Positions 1 through 7,980 of a stretch of 64,000 nt of DNA are shown here, in pieces; within the stretch, counting starts at the first letter, position 1; every line of letters begins with the position of its first letter. Source of the DNA: Mycobacterium sp. GA-0227b (GTDB taxonomy: Bacteria > Actinomycetota > Actinomycetes > Mycobacteriales > Mycobacteriaceae); assembly GCF_001499855.1 (NCBI RefSeq), contig NZ_LQIK01000031.1:124001-188000 (forward strand), given 5' to 3'. Under the pieces are notes generated by a model. The model did no database searches and was not told where the DNA came from. It was given only the letters and a program-made list of their open reading frames with translations. A program made the translations under genes and the position numbers.

Positions 1-3000
1 TGCGCGTTGCCCAAGGAGTTCTTCGCGGCGGTGCGCGCCGAACTGGCCGTGCGCGGTGTCGAACCGTCGCCGCAGACGCGTGACATGAACCCGATCTACA
101 CCGGCAAGGACGTCTCGTACATCGACACCAAGCAGGCCAACCGGGCGGCCGAGGACGCCGTGCTCGACGCGGAGAAGTTCGCGGTGTTCGCCGGGCTTCT
201 CGGCGGCGCGACCTACCCGCAGGCGGCGCTGGCCAAGGCATGGGTCCAATTGGCCTACGGCGCACACCATGACGCGATCACCGGGTCGGAATCGGACCAG
301 GTGTACCTCGACCTGCTGACCGGTTGGCGCGACGCCTGGGAGTTGGGGACAGCGGCCCGCAACAACGCGCTGGCCCTGCTGTCGGGCGCGGTCGAGGGAT
401 CGGTCGTCGTGTGGAACACGGTGACGCACAAGCGTACTGACGTAGTGACTGCTCGGCTTCCGGAAGCGAGCGGACCGGTGCGCGTGCTCGACTACGCCGG
501 TGAGGAGGTGCCCGCCCAGTGCGGTGCACGGTCGGTCAGCTGGCTGGCCCGCGACGTGCCGTCGCTGGGCTGGCAGGCCTACCGGCTCGAGGACTCCGGC
601 GCATCGACGAACTGGGAACCGGTGCGCGGTAACGAGATCAGCAATGAGCACTATCGGCTACGGGTCGACCCGTCACGTGGCGGAGTGGTGGACGCGTTGA
701 TCGAAAACGGCTCGGGTCGCTCGCTGCTCGCCGACGGCAAGGTCGGAAACGAGTTGGCGATCTACGACGAATACTCCGCACACCCCGAAGCTGGCGAGGG
801 TCCGTGGCACCTGCTACCCAAGGGGCCGGTGATCGCTTCCTCCTCATCGGCGGCCGACGTGCAGGCCTACCGCGGACCGCTCGGCGAGCGGCTGAAGATC
901 CGCGGCCGCATCGGTGAGTTGTTGCGGTACGAACAGGTCCTCACGCTGTGGCGCGGCGTCGCGCGCGTCGACTGTCAGACCACGATCGACGAATTCACCG
1001 GCGTCGACCGGCTATTGCGGCTGCGCTGGCCGTGCCCGGTACCCGGGGCGCTGCCGGTCAGCGAGGTCGGTGACGCGGTCATCGGCCGGGGGTTCGGGCT
1101 GCTGCACGAACGCGGACAGGAAACGGCGATCGACGCCGCGACGCATCCGTGGACGCTGGACAATCCGGCGTACGGCTGGTTCGGCCTGTCATCGACGGTG
1201 CGGGTGCGCGTCGGTGACGGGTGTCACGCGGTGTCCGTTGCCGAGGTGGTGACGCCGACCGAGACCGCGTCCGCGGTGGCCCGACCGCTGATGGTGGCGC
1301 TGGCGCGCGCCGGAGTCACCGCGACCTGCAGCGGTGCCGACAAGCCGCGCTACGGCGATCTCGCCGTCGACTCGAACCTCCCGGACACGCGGCTCGCGAT
1401 CGGAGGACCCGACGAAAACGTCTTCACCGCAGCGGTTCTGGCCGAGGCGGATTCTTCGTATACCGAGGAGCTGAAGCGGCAACTGCATGCGACCGGCACC
1501 GCCAGGGTGTGGGTGCCCGCGGCGGCGCCGCTGGCCGAGGCGTGGGTGCCGGGCGCGGATCTGCGTGACGTGCGGGCGCTGCCGGTGCTGATCGTCGCGG
1601 GGTCGGTCCTGGACGACGCGGTGACGGGCGTCGCCGAGGACCTGGCCGACTGGGAAATCGTCGTCGAGCAGGACTCGCCCGCAGGGCTGGCGGCCTTCGA
1701 GGACCGGACGGTGGCGGTGCTCAACCGCGGGCTGCCAGGGTTCGCCGTGGAACCCGATGGCACGATGCATCTTTCGCTGATGCGGTCGTGCACCGGGTGG
1801 CCGTCGGGCACCTGGATCGACCCGCCGCGCCGAACCGCGCCCGACGGATCGAACTTCCAATTGCAGCACTGGACACACACTTTCGAATACGCATTGATCT
1901 CCGGTGACGGCGACTGGCGGCGGGCGGGCGTTCCGGCCCGCAGCGCCGAGTTCTCGCATCCACTTCTCGCAGTGACGGAGAAGTCCGGGGCCGCGGGTGG
2001 GCTGCCGTCGTCGGGCTCGCTGTTGGAGATCGAGCCGGCGGGCTCGGTGCACCTCGGTGCGTTGAAGGCCGCCGGCAACCCGCTGGCCGGCGGTAGCGCC
2101 CGCTCGGTCCACCCGTCGGACGGCGTCGCGATGCGGTTCGTCGAAACCACCGGGGCCACCGCAGAAGTCACGGTCACCTCTGGGCTACGTCGAGTGTCCG
2201 CCGCGGTTCGGGTGGATCTCCTCGAGCGGCCCCGGGTCCAGGAGGTGACGCCGGACGGTTTGTCGTTGCACGGCTTCGAGATCGCCACCGTGCTGGCGCG
2301 TTTCAACATGCCGCAGGTGCTGCAGGCCGATCATGCGGTGCTGGCGCCCGACGCGGAGGAGGCGCAGCCGCTCTACGCCCGCTATTGGCTGCACAACCGG
2401 GGCCCGGCGGCGCTCGGTGGCCTGCCCGCGGTCGCGCATCTGCATCCGCAGCGCGTCGTCGCGTCGGGTCCGTCGGTGCAGCTTCGTCTCACCGCCGTCA
2501 GCGACTGCAGCGATGAGGTATTGCACGGACGGGTGCACCTGCTCTGTCCGGACGGCTGGACGGCGCAGCCCGCCGTGCTGTCGTTCATGCTTCCGCCGGG
2601 AGAGTATCTGGACACCAGCGTGAGCCTCACCGCGCCGGAGAAGGTGGAGCCCGGGTTGTATACCGTGCGTGCGGAACTCGCGTTGACGGGCGCGCACGTC
2701 TCGATCCCTCCCGCGTGGCGTCAGATGGTCGAGGACGTGTGCGTCATCGCGGTCGACGCACCACCCGACGACACCCTCCTGCGACTGGTCGCTGGACCGG
2801 AGCCCGTCGAGGTCAACGCCGGTGAATCGGCGCGCCTGGTGGTCACCGTCGGCACCGACGCGTATGCCGACATCGCCGTCGAGGCACACCTGATCAGCCC
2901 GTGGGGCACATGGGAATGGCTGGGTCCGGCCGCATCCGGTGTCGAGCTGTCCGCTCGCGGCACCGCGGAAATCGGCTTCGACGTCGCACCTCCGGACTGG

Positions 3001-3090
3001 GTAGCGCCCGGCGAATGGTGGGCGTTGGTCCGCCTGGCGGCGGCCGGGCAGCTCGTCTACACGCCTGCGGTGAAGGTGACGGTGCGATGA
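1..3090 (+). CDS. Alpha-mannosidase, glycoside hydrolase family 38 (5' end outside window)
   Basis: Retaining alpha-mannosidase of GH38, expected to trim alpha-mannosyl residues from glycans or glycolipids. The reading frame is already open at base 1, so the N-terminal part with the catalytic nucleophile lies upstream. What is visible begins near the end of the catalytic domain: the family hallmark HHDAITG is at about residues 95-101 of the visible part, followed by the middle helical domain and long beta-sandwich domains rich in Val, Leu and Gly. About 1030 residues are seen, and M. tuberculosis Rv0648 is of similar architecture at roughly 1200 residues. The stop overlaps the next start (ATGA), so the following gene is translationally coupled. 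Family assignment is firm; the in vivo substrate is unknown. Confidence 0.9.
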   Translation, partial: CALPKEFFAAVRAELAVRGVEPSPQTRDMNPIYTGKDVSYIDTKQANRAAEDAVLDAEKFAVFAGLLGGATYPQAALAKAWVQLAYGAHHDAITGSESDQVYLDLLTGWRDAWELGTAARNNALALLSGAVEGSVVVWNTVTHKRTDVVTARLPEASGPVRVLDYAGEEVPAQCGARSVSWLARDVPSLGWQAYRLEDSGASTNWEPVRGNEISNEHYRLRVDPSRGGVVDALIENGSGRSLLADGKVGNELAIYDEYSAHPEAGEGPWHLLPKGPVIASSSSAADVQAYRGPLGERLKIRGRIGELLRYEQVLTLWRGVARVDCQTTIDEFTGVDRLLRLRWPCPVPGALPVSEVGDAVIGRGFGLLHERGQETAIDAATHPWTLDNPAYGWFGLSSTVRVRVGDGCHAVSVAEVVTPTETASAVARPLMVALARAGVTATCSGADKPRYGDLAVDSNLPDTRLAIGGPDENVFTAAVLAEADSSYTEELKRQLHATGTARVWVPAAAPLAEAWVPGADLRDVRALPVLIVAGSVLDDAVTGVAEDLADWEIVVEQDSPAGLAAFEDRTVAVLNRGLPGFAVEPDGTMHLSLMRSCTGWPSGTWIDPPRRTAPDGSNFQLQHWTHTFEYALISGDGDWRRAGVPARSAEFSHPLLAVTEKSGAAGGLPSSGSLLEIEPAGSVHLGALKAAGNPLAGGSARSVHPSDGVAMRFVETTGATAEVTVTSGLRRVSAAVRVDLLERPRVQEVTPDGLSLHGFEIATVLARFNMPQVLQADHAVLAPDAEEAQPLYARYWLHNRGPAALGGLPAVAHLHPQRVVASGPSVQLRLTAVSDCSDEVLHGRVHLLCPDGWTAQPAVLSFMLPPGEYLDTSVSLTAPEKVEPGLYTVRAELALTGAHVSIPPAWRQMVEDVCVIAVDAPPDDTLLRLVAGPEPVEVNAGESARLVVTVGTDAYADIAVEAHLISPWGTWEWLGPAASGVELSARGTAEIGFDVAPPDWVAPGEWWALVRLAAAGQLVYTPAVKVTVR

Positions 3091-3656
3091 GTAACGCGGC
3101 TGGGTGGGCGGGCGTCGCAGCGACGGTGCACGGCACGCCCGTTTCCGTCGAGGAGGTCGACGCCCGCGAGACTTCGCTGCGCGCGTCGCGGATCGCGTCG
3201 TCGCTGCCGCGGCCCGGTACCAGTGAGGCACGGCAGCTTCGGCGTTGGCTGACTCAGCTCCTGGTGGCCGAACGCGTCGTGGCGGCCGAGGCACAGGCGC
3301 GCGGGTTGACCGCGGCCGACGCACCCAGCGAAGCCACACTGCTGCCCGACATGACGGTGCGGATGGAGATCGGCAGCGTGGCGGCGTCGGTACTGGCCGG
3401 CCCGTTGGCCCGTGCGGTGTTCGCGCAGATGACCTCGGAGATCGACGTCACCGACGACGAAGTCGCGTCGTACCAGGCGCGGAACCCATTGCGCTTCAAG
3501 GGAGCCGAGGAGGTTGCGGCGCATCTACGTGCAGCCGCCCGCCGTCGCACATTTCGGCTGTGGCTGGACGCCAGATGCGCGGCCGTCGTGCAGCTTGCCC
3601 CGGGCTACGAGCATCCCGGTGACCCGCGACAGCCCGACAACACCCACCGGCACTGA
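3087..3656 (+). CDS. Small conserved protein with SurA/parvulin N-terminal-like pattern
   Basis: Function unknown. About 189 residues, starting at the ATG that overlaps the mannosidase stop. The N-terminus has a V-x-G-x-x-V-x-x-x-E-V-D-A-R pattern, then a helical run, a second conserved stretch around EIDVTDDEVASYQARNP, and an Arg-rich helix (LRAAARRRTFRLWLDARCA). This layout resembles the chaperone part of SurA-like prolyl isomerases (helix, then a D-x-E-V-x-x-Y segment), but I see no PPIase domain and no signal peptide. In M. tuberculosis the equivalent position is Rv0649, annotated as FabD2, a malonyl-CoA:ACP transacylase; I see no GxSxG here, so I do not follow that name. It sits between mannosidase and sugar kinase in one overlapping operon. 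Confidence 0.6.
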   Translation: MSNAAGWAGVAATVHGTPVSVEEVDARETSLRASRIASSLPRPGTSEARQLRRWLTQLLVAERVVAAEAQARGLTAADAPSEATLLPDMTVRMEIGSVAASVLAGPLARAVFAQMTSEIDVTDDEVASYQARNPLRFKGAEEVAAHLRAAARRRTFRLWLDARCAAVVQLAPGYEHPGDPRQPDNTHRH

Positions 3657-4567
3657 TGGCCGATTCCACTCTGACGCTCGCAATCGACGTCGGCGGCACC
3701 AAGATCGCGGTCGGCCTGGTCGACGATGCGGGGACGCTGGTGCACAAAGGAAAATTGCCGACGCCTGACGGTGACGCGGAAACGATTTGGGCAGTGGTGG
3801 ATTCGCTGGTCACCGAGGCGCTGGCCACCGCGGGAGGCCGGGTCCGCGGCGCCGGAATCGCCTCGGCCGGACCGATCGACCTGGCGACGGGCACCGTCAG
3901 CCCGATCAACATCACCGCGTGGCAACGCTTTCCGATTGTCGAGCGGGTCTCGGGGGTCGTCGGCGCCCCGGTGAGACTGGCGGGCGACGGGTTGTGCATG
4001 GCGCTGGGGGAGCGGTGGCGCGGTGCGGGCCGCGGCGCCGATTTTCTGCTCGGCATGGTGGTGTCGACCGGCGTCGGCGGCGGGTTGGTGCTCGACGGCG
4101 CACCCTACGACGGCCGGACCGGCAACGCCGGGCACGTCGGCCACGTCGTCGTCGATCCGGACGGCGGGCCGTGCACCTGCGGTGGCCGCGGCTGCGTCGA
4201 GACCATCGCCGCGGGCCCTCGGATGGCGCAGTGGGCACGCGAGCAGGGGTGGGATGCGCCCGCGCACGCCGACGCCAAGGAGTTGGCCGATGCCGCCAAT
4301 GCCGGCGACGCCGTCGCGCTGCGGGCGTTTCGTCGCGGTGCGGCCGCCGTGGCCGCGATGATCGCGTCCGTCGGCGCGGTGTGCGATCTGGACCGGGTCG
4401 TCATCGGCGGCGGTGTGGCGAAGTCAGGGGCGCTGCTGTTCGATCCGGTCCGCGACGCGTTGACGTCGTACGCCGGGCTGGATTTCATTCGCCGGCTGCG
4501 GGTGGTGCCCGCCGAGCTCGGCGGTGAAGCGGGCCTCGTCGGCGCCGCGGCGCTGTTGGCTCACTGA
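3656..4567 (+). CDS. ROK-family sugar kinase (glucokinase-like)
   Basis: ATP-dependent phosphorylation of a free hexose, likely glucose, mannose or an amino sugar, in the cytoplasm. 303 residues, the usual ROK length. The phosphate-binding DVGGTKIAVG is at residues 11-20. The ROK signature is followed by the zinc-binding cluster CTCGGRGCVE around residues 174-183, and GGGVAKSG lies near the C-terminus. No winged-helix domain is present, so it is a kinase and not a ROK repressor. The ATG overlaps the stop of the preceding gene (TGATG). Coupling with an alpha-mannosidase suggests that released mannose or glucose is phosphorylated for reuse; this is inference. Corresponds by position to Rv0650. 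Confidence 0.88.
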   Translation: MADSTLTLAIDVGGTKIAVGLVDDAGTLVHKGKLPTPDGDAETIWAVVDSLVTEALATAGGRVRGAGIASAGPIDLATGTVSPINITAWQRFPIVERVSGVVGAPVRLAGDGLCMALGERWRGAGRGADFLLGMVVSTGVGGGLVLDGAPYDGRTGNAGHVGHVVVDPDGGPCTCGGRGCVETIAAGPRMAQWAREQGWDAPAHADAKELADAANAGDAVALRAFRRGAAAVAAMIASVGAVCDLDRVVIGGGVAKSGALLFDPVRDALTSYAGLDFIRRLRVVPAELGGEAGLVGAAALLAH

Positions 4568-4575
4568 TCGCGGAA

Positions 4576-4902
4576 TCAACTGCGCGTCATGTGCTTTCGC
4601 CCCCAGTCGCACAAACTCTGCAGCACCGGCGCAAGCGTCATGCCGTACTCCGAGATCGAATAGTGCACGCAGGGCGGCACGGTCCGAGCGTCGTGTCGGT
4701 CGATGATGCCGTCGTCGACGAGTTCATGCAGGTGGCGGATGAGCATCCGCTCGGTGATGTCGGGAATGCTGCGGCGTAACTCGGCGGTGCGCATCGGCCC
4801 GTCCTGCAGCCGCCACAGGATGGTGCCCTTCCAACGCCCGTCGATGACCGTCAGCGCGGTGTCGATCGGGCACTCGTTGACACCCTTCTTCGATACCGCC
4901 AT
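4576..4902 (-). CDS. HxlR-family winged-helix regulator
   Basis: 108-residue DNA-binding repressor or activator of the HxlR family. A conserved N-terminal cysteine (NECPIDT, Cys11) is followed by the winged-helix core with GRWKGTILWRL and ELRRSIPDITERMLIRHLHEL, then the wing (VHYSISEYG). In several HxlR proteins the N-terminal cysteine senses oxidants, quinones or aldehydes; that role here is inferred. The gene is divergent from the DUF1772 membrane protein, and a perfect 16-bp palindrome (4916-4931) lies between the two starts, 14 bp upstream of this ATG. That is the arrangement expected for autoregulation plus control of the neighbour. Confidence 0.9.
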   Translation of the reverse strand: MAVSKKGVNECPIDTALTVIDGRWKGTILWRLQDGPMRTAELRRSIPDITERMLIRHLHELVDDGIIDRHDARTVPPCVHYSISEYGMTLAPVLQSLCDWGRKHMTRS

Positions 4903-4915
4903 GCGCCCTCCTGAG

Positions 4916-4931
4916 CTGACAAATTTGTCAG
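4916..4931. promoter_or_regulatory. Perfect 16-bp palindrome, likely HxlR operator
   Basis: CTGACAAATTTGTCAG is a perfect inverted repeat with no spacer. It lies in the divergent intergenic region between the HxlR regulator (start at 4902, minus) and the DUF1772 gene (start at 4971, plus). HxlR dimers bind AT-centred palindromes of this kind in the promoters of their own and adjacent genes. The symmetry is seen directly; the assignment to this regulator is inferred from position. Confidence 0.7.
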
Positions 4932-4970
4932 TACCTTGCTTTGTGTCAGCTTAGCGGGCACGGTCGAGAC

Positions 4971-5402
4971 ATGAGGGAAATCATCGAGATCGCTGCCCTG
5001 CTGATCGCCGGCCCGATGGTCGGAGTCGAGATCGCCGTGGCCGCGTTCACCAACCCGATCTTCGGTCGACTTCCCGACGGCGCGTTCGGTCAGGCTCGCG
5101 CCGATGGGAGCCGTGTGCTGGGACGGGTCATGCCGTTCTGGTACATCGCGACGCTGGTGGTGCTTGTGGTGGCGGCCGTGATCCTGCGGCCGGCCTGGCT
5201 CGTGACGGCGGCTGCCGCGCTGATGGCTGTCGTCGTACTCGTGACCGTGATGCTGATGGTGCCGATCAACAATCGCATCGGCCGCTGGGCTGATGCCGAC
5301 GATGTCGACCGCGACCTGGCCCGTCGGTGGGACCGGCTGCACGGGCTGCGGGTCGCCCTGTTGATCGTGCTGTACGCGTTGCTGGTGATTTCGGTGTCGT
5401 AA
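4971..5402 (+). CDS. DUF1772 (anthrone oxygenase-like) membrane protein
   Basis: 143-residue integral membrane protein. Hydrophobic segments lie at about residues 3-22, 57-76, 80-102 and 126-143. The polar stretch with NNRIGRWADADDVDRDLARRWDRLHGLR is typical of DUF1772, a family that includes anthrone oxygenases but is mostly uncharacterised. Start chosen at the ATG giving the membrane-anchored N-terminus; no strong Shine-Dalgarno is visible. Its last codons (VISVS-stop) are formed by the left arm of a dispersed palindromic repeat (5387-5435). Probably controlled by the divergent HxlR regulator. The substrate, if any, is unknown. Confidence 0.75.
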   Translation: MREIIEIAALLIAGPMVGVEIAVAAFTNPIFGRLPDGAFGQARADGSRVLGRVMPFWYIATLVVLVVAAVILRPAWLVTAAAALMAVVVLVTVMLMVPINNRIGRWADADDVDRDLARRWDRLHGLRVALLIVLYALLVISVS

Positions 5403-5435
5403 CCGTCGCTCAGCGACTGTTCGGACACCGAAACC
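5387..5435. repeat. Dispersed 49-nt palindromic repeat, family 1, copy A
   Basis: Left arm GATTTCGGTGTC (5387-5398) pairs with GACACCGAAACC (5424-5435), with one mismatch, around a core containing GTCGCTCAGCGA. A second copy of identical length lies at 41791-41839; 42 of 49 positions match by eye. The left arm overlaps the stop region of the DUF1772 gene. As RNA it would form a long hairpin and may act as a transcription end or stability element. Confidence 0.8.
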
Positions 5436-5442
5436 ACGCGTT

Positions 5443-5472
5443 TTGGCTGATGAGTGGGCAGCAGGCTATTCT
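5443..5472 (+). promoter_or_regulatory. Probable SigA promoter of rplJ-rplL
   Basis: TTGGCT (5443-5448), 18-bp spacer, TATTCT (5467-5472). The -10 is a good mycobacterial match, and the -35 resembles those before rpoB (TTGAGG), rpsL (TTGGAG) and rpsJ (TTGGAG). The predicted transcript has a leader of about 185 nt before rplJ. Assigned by pattern only. Confidence 0.55.
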
Positions 5473-5478
5473 GGTCGA

Positions 5479-5663
5479 CGTTCCACCGAAGACCGTCGGT
5501 CACCGAGCAATCGGTTGAAGGTCCCGGATCCCCGGGCGGCCCACGCAGGAGGACGAGGCTAGTACGTCACGTGTGCGCCCCGACCTGTCTGCGTCGGGGC
5601 GTTCGTCGTTTCCGGTCCCTCATCCTTTCTCGGCCGATGGTTCCCATCCACGAGGAGGCATGC
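5479..5663 (+). promoter_or_regulatory. Structured rplJ leader (L10-type autoregulatory leader)
   Basis: A leader of about 185 nt precedes rplJ. It contains a perfect 9-bp hairpin, CGCCCCGAC (5576-5584) with GTCGGGGCG (5593-5601) and an 8-nt loop. Upstream is a purine-rich AGGAGGACGAGG stretch. The rplJ Shine-Dalgarno GAGGAGG ends just before the ATG. In many bacteria the L10/L12 complex binds such a leader and represses translation. The hairpin is seen; the feedback role is from family knowledge. Confidence 0.6.
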
Positions 5664-6191
5664 ATGGCCAAGGCTGACAAGGCCACCGCGGTTGCCGACA
5701 TCGCCGAGCAGTTCAAGGAGGCTTCGGCGACGCTCGTCACCGAGTACCGCGGGCTGACGGTGGCCAACCTCAAAGACCTGCGCCGCTCGCTCGGTGATTC
5801 CGCCACCTACACGGTCGCCAAGAACACGCTGGTCAAGCGTGCTGCGGCGGAGGCGGGCATCGAGGGGCTCGACGAGTTGTTCGTCGGTCCCACCGCGATC
5901 GCGTTCGTCAAGGGCGAGGCCGTCGACGCCGCCAAGGCGATCAAGAAGTTCGCCAAGGACAACAAGGCCCTCGTCATCAAGGGCGGCTATATGGACGGCC
6001 GCCCGCTGAGCGTGTCCGAGGTCGAGCGCATCGCCGACCTGGAGTCGCGCGAGGTGCTGCTGGCCAAGATGGCCGGCGCGATGAAGGCGAACCTGTCCAA
6101 GGCCGCCGGTCTGTTCAACGCTCCGGCGTCGCAGGTCGCCCGGCTGGCCGCAGCTCTGCAAGAGAAGAAAGCCGGCGAGGAAGCCGCTTAA
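5664..6191 (+). CDS. rplJ: 50S ribosomal protein L10
   Basis: 175-residue L10, base of the ribosomal stalk. Its N-terminal domain binds 23S rRNA and L11, and its C-terminal helix carries L12 dimers. Visible conserved blocks are [31 protein letters not shown] and [11 protein letters not shown], and the C-terminal helix ends in [14 protein letters not shown] 5664 has a strong GAGGAGG ribosome-binding site; upstream in-frame codons have no such site and would extend far beyond the family N-terminus (MAKADK). First gene of the rplJ-rplL operon behind a long leader. Length and context are normal. Confidence 0.98.
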   Translation: MAKADKATAVADIAEQFKEASATLVTEYRGLTVANLKDLRRSLGDSATYTVAKNTLVKRAAAEAGIEGLDELFVGPTAIAFVKGEAVDAAKAIKKFAKDNKALVIKGGYMDGRPLSVSEVERIADLESREVLLAKMAGAMKANLSKAAGLFNAPASQVARLAAALQEKKAGEEAA

Positions 6192-6283
6192 CCCCCGACT
6201 TGTGGAGCCGCACCGGCGCTGACCGCCGCTAACACTCCACAAATCGCCTAACGAAGAAGTAAGAAATCAGAAAGGACCACACG

Positions 6284-6679
6284 ATGGCCAAGCTGTCCAC
6301 CGACGAGTTGCTCGACGCGTTCAAGGAACTGACGCTGCTGGAGCTCTCCGAGTTCGTCAAGAAGTTCGAGGAGACCTTCGAGGTCACCGCCGCTGCTCCG
6401 GTCGCCGTCGCCGCGGCCCCCGGCGCCGCTGCCGGTGGTGCCCCCGCCGAGGCCGCTGAGGAGCAGTCGGAGTTCGACGTCATCCTCGAGGGTGCCGGCG
6501 ACAAGAAGATCGGCGTCATCAAGGTCGTCCGCGAGATCGTCTCCGGCCTGGGCCTCAAGGAGGCCAAGGACCTCGTCGACGGCGCTCCCAAGCCGCTGCT
6601 CGAGAAGGTCGACAAGGCGGCCGCCGACGATGCCAAGGCCAAGCTCGAGGCCGCGGGCGCGACGGTCACCGTCAAGTAG
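6284..6679 (+). CDS. rplL: 50S ribosomal protein L7/L12
   Basis: 131-residue acidic stalk protein that recruits translational GTPases such as EF-G and EF-Tu, both encoded in this window. The N-terminal dimerisation helix ([21 protein letters not shown]) is followed by an Ala/Pro/Gly hinge at about residues 38-60 and the globular domain with [15 protein letters not shown] and [23 protein letters not shown] sits before the ATG. Lies 92 nt after rplJ and is followed by a long hairpin at 6720-6758 that probably ends the operon. Confidence 0.98.
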   Translation: MAKLSTDELLDAFKELTLLELSEFVKKFEETFEVTAAAPVAVAAAPGAAAGGAPAEAAEEQSEFDVILEGAGDKKIGVIKVVREIVSGLGLKEAKDLVDGAPKPLLEKVDKAAADDAKAKLEAAGATVTVK

Positions 6680-6719
6680 CACCTGCGTAACCGCTTGCCG
6701 GCGAGCCGGCAATACCACA

Positions 6720-6758
6720 ACTGTGGGGTCGATCCAGCAAATGGGTCGGCCCCACAGT
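6720..6758 (+). terminator. Hairpin terminator after rplL
   Basis: ACTGTGGGG (6720-6728) pairs perfectly with CCCCACAGT (6750-6758). The stem extends inward through partly paired TCGATCC/GGGTCGG around an AGCAAAT loop. No U-tract follows, as is common for mycobacterial intrinsic terminators. A smaller TTGCCGG/CCGGCAA hairpin lies just upstream at about 6695-6711. Confidence 0.65.
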
Positions 6759-6822
6759 CGTCTCGCGGATGCGTCACAATCTGACCGCAGACGAGTGTTG
6801 TGGCCAGGAGGCGTAGGCTACA

Positions 6823-7971
6823 GTGACTCAAGCCACAAGCGGGCAAGCGAGTGGCGTGACGATGACTGGCGGAAGGATCGCGAGCGTGGGCATTGGAATT
6901 CAGATTGAAGGACTGACCAAGTCCTTCGGCCCCCAGCGAATCTGGGAGGACGTCACATTCGACCTGCCGCCGGGCGAGGTGAGCGTTCTGCTCGGCCCGT
7001 CCGGTACCGGCAAATCCGTGTTCTTGAAGTCGTTGATCGGGCTGCTGCGTCCGGAGCGCGGCAAGATCATCGTCGACGGCACCGATGTCATCCAGTGCAC
7101 CGCCAAGGAGCTCTACGAGATCCGCACGCTGTTCGGCGTGATGTTCCAGGACGGTGCGCTGTTCGGCTCGATGAGCCTCTACGACAACACCGCTTTCCCC
7201 TTGCGTGAGCACACCAAGAAGAAGGAAAGCGAGATCCGCCAGATCGTCATGGAGAAGCTCGAGCTGGTCGGTCTGGCCGGCGACGAGAACAAGTTCCCCG
7301 GCGAGATCTCCGGCGGTATGCGCAAGCGTGCGGGCCTGGCCCGCTCGCTGGTGCTCGACCCGCAGATCATCCTCTGCGACGAGCCCGACTCGGGTCTGGA
7401 CCCGGTGCGTACCGCGTACCTGAGCCAGCTGCTGATCGACATCAACGCGCAGATCGACTGCACGATCCTGATCGTGACGCACAACATCAACATCGCGCGC
7501 ACAGTGCCGGACAACATGGGCATGCTGTTCCGCAAGCACCTGGTGATGTTCGGTCCGCGCGAGGTGCTGCTGACCAGCGACGAGCCCGTGGTCCGTCAGT
7601 TCCTCAACGGTCGCCGTATCGGTCCGATCGGCATGTCCGAGGAGAAGGACGAGTCGACGATGGCCGAAGAGCAGGCCATGATCGACGCCGGCCACCACGA
7701 CGGTGGCGTCGAGGAGATCGAGGGTGTGCCGCCGCAGATCCAGGCGACGCCCGGCATGCCGGAGCGCCAGGCGGTCTACCGCCGCCAGGCCCGGGTGCGC
7801 GAGATCATGCACACGCTGCCGCCCAAGGCGCAGGAAGCCATCCGCGACGACCTCGAGGGCACGCACCGGTACCAGGCGCATTCGATCCCCGACGTCGACG
7901 ACGAAACCGCCCGGCACCGCACGGTCGACGAAGAGGCGCCGACCGGCGCCATACCGCGCGCGCAACAGTAA
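6823..7971 (+). CDS. mkl: Mkl, ATPase of Mce lipid transporters (MlaF-like)
   Basis: ABC ATPase that energises Mce-type lipid and cholesterol importers, whose YrbE permeases and Mce proteins are encoded elsewhere. Walker A GPSGTGKS is at about residues 64-71, with the signature ISGGM and Walker B IILCDEPDSGLDP. A C-terminal extension of about 110 residues, containing GPIGMSEEKDESTMAEEQ, is characteristic of mycobacterial Mkl (Rv0655). GTG 6823 has an AGGAGG 12 nt upstream. GTG 6886, preceded by GGAAGGA, would give a start like the Rv0655 N-terminus and is a serious alternative. It is followed after 9 nt by the molybdopterin enzyme. Confidence 0.93.
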   Translation: MTQATSGQASGVTMTGGRIASVGIGIQIEGLTKSFGPQRIWEDVTFDLPPGEVSVLLGPSGTGKSVFLKSLIGLLRPERGKIIVDGTDVIQCTAKELYEIRTLFGVMFQDGALFGSMSLYDNTAFPLREHTKKKESEIRQIVMEKLELVGLAGDENKFPGEISGGMRKRAGLARSLVLDPQIILCDEPDSGLDPVRTAYLSQLLIDINAQIDCTILIVTHNINIARTVPDNMGMLFRKHLVMFGPREVLLTSDEPVVRQFLNGRRIGPIGMSEEKDESTMAEEQAMIDAGHHDGGVEEIEGVPPQIQATPGMPERQAVYRRQARVREIMHTLPPKAQEAIRDDLEGTHRYQAHSIPDVDDETARHRTVDEEAPTGAIPRAQQ

Positions 7972-7980
7972 GCCACGCTG

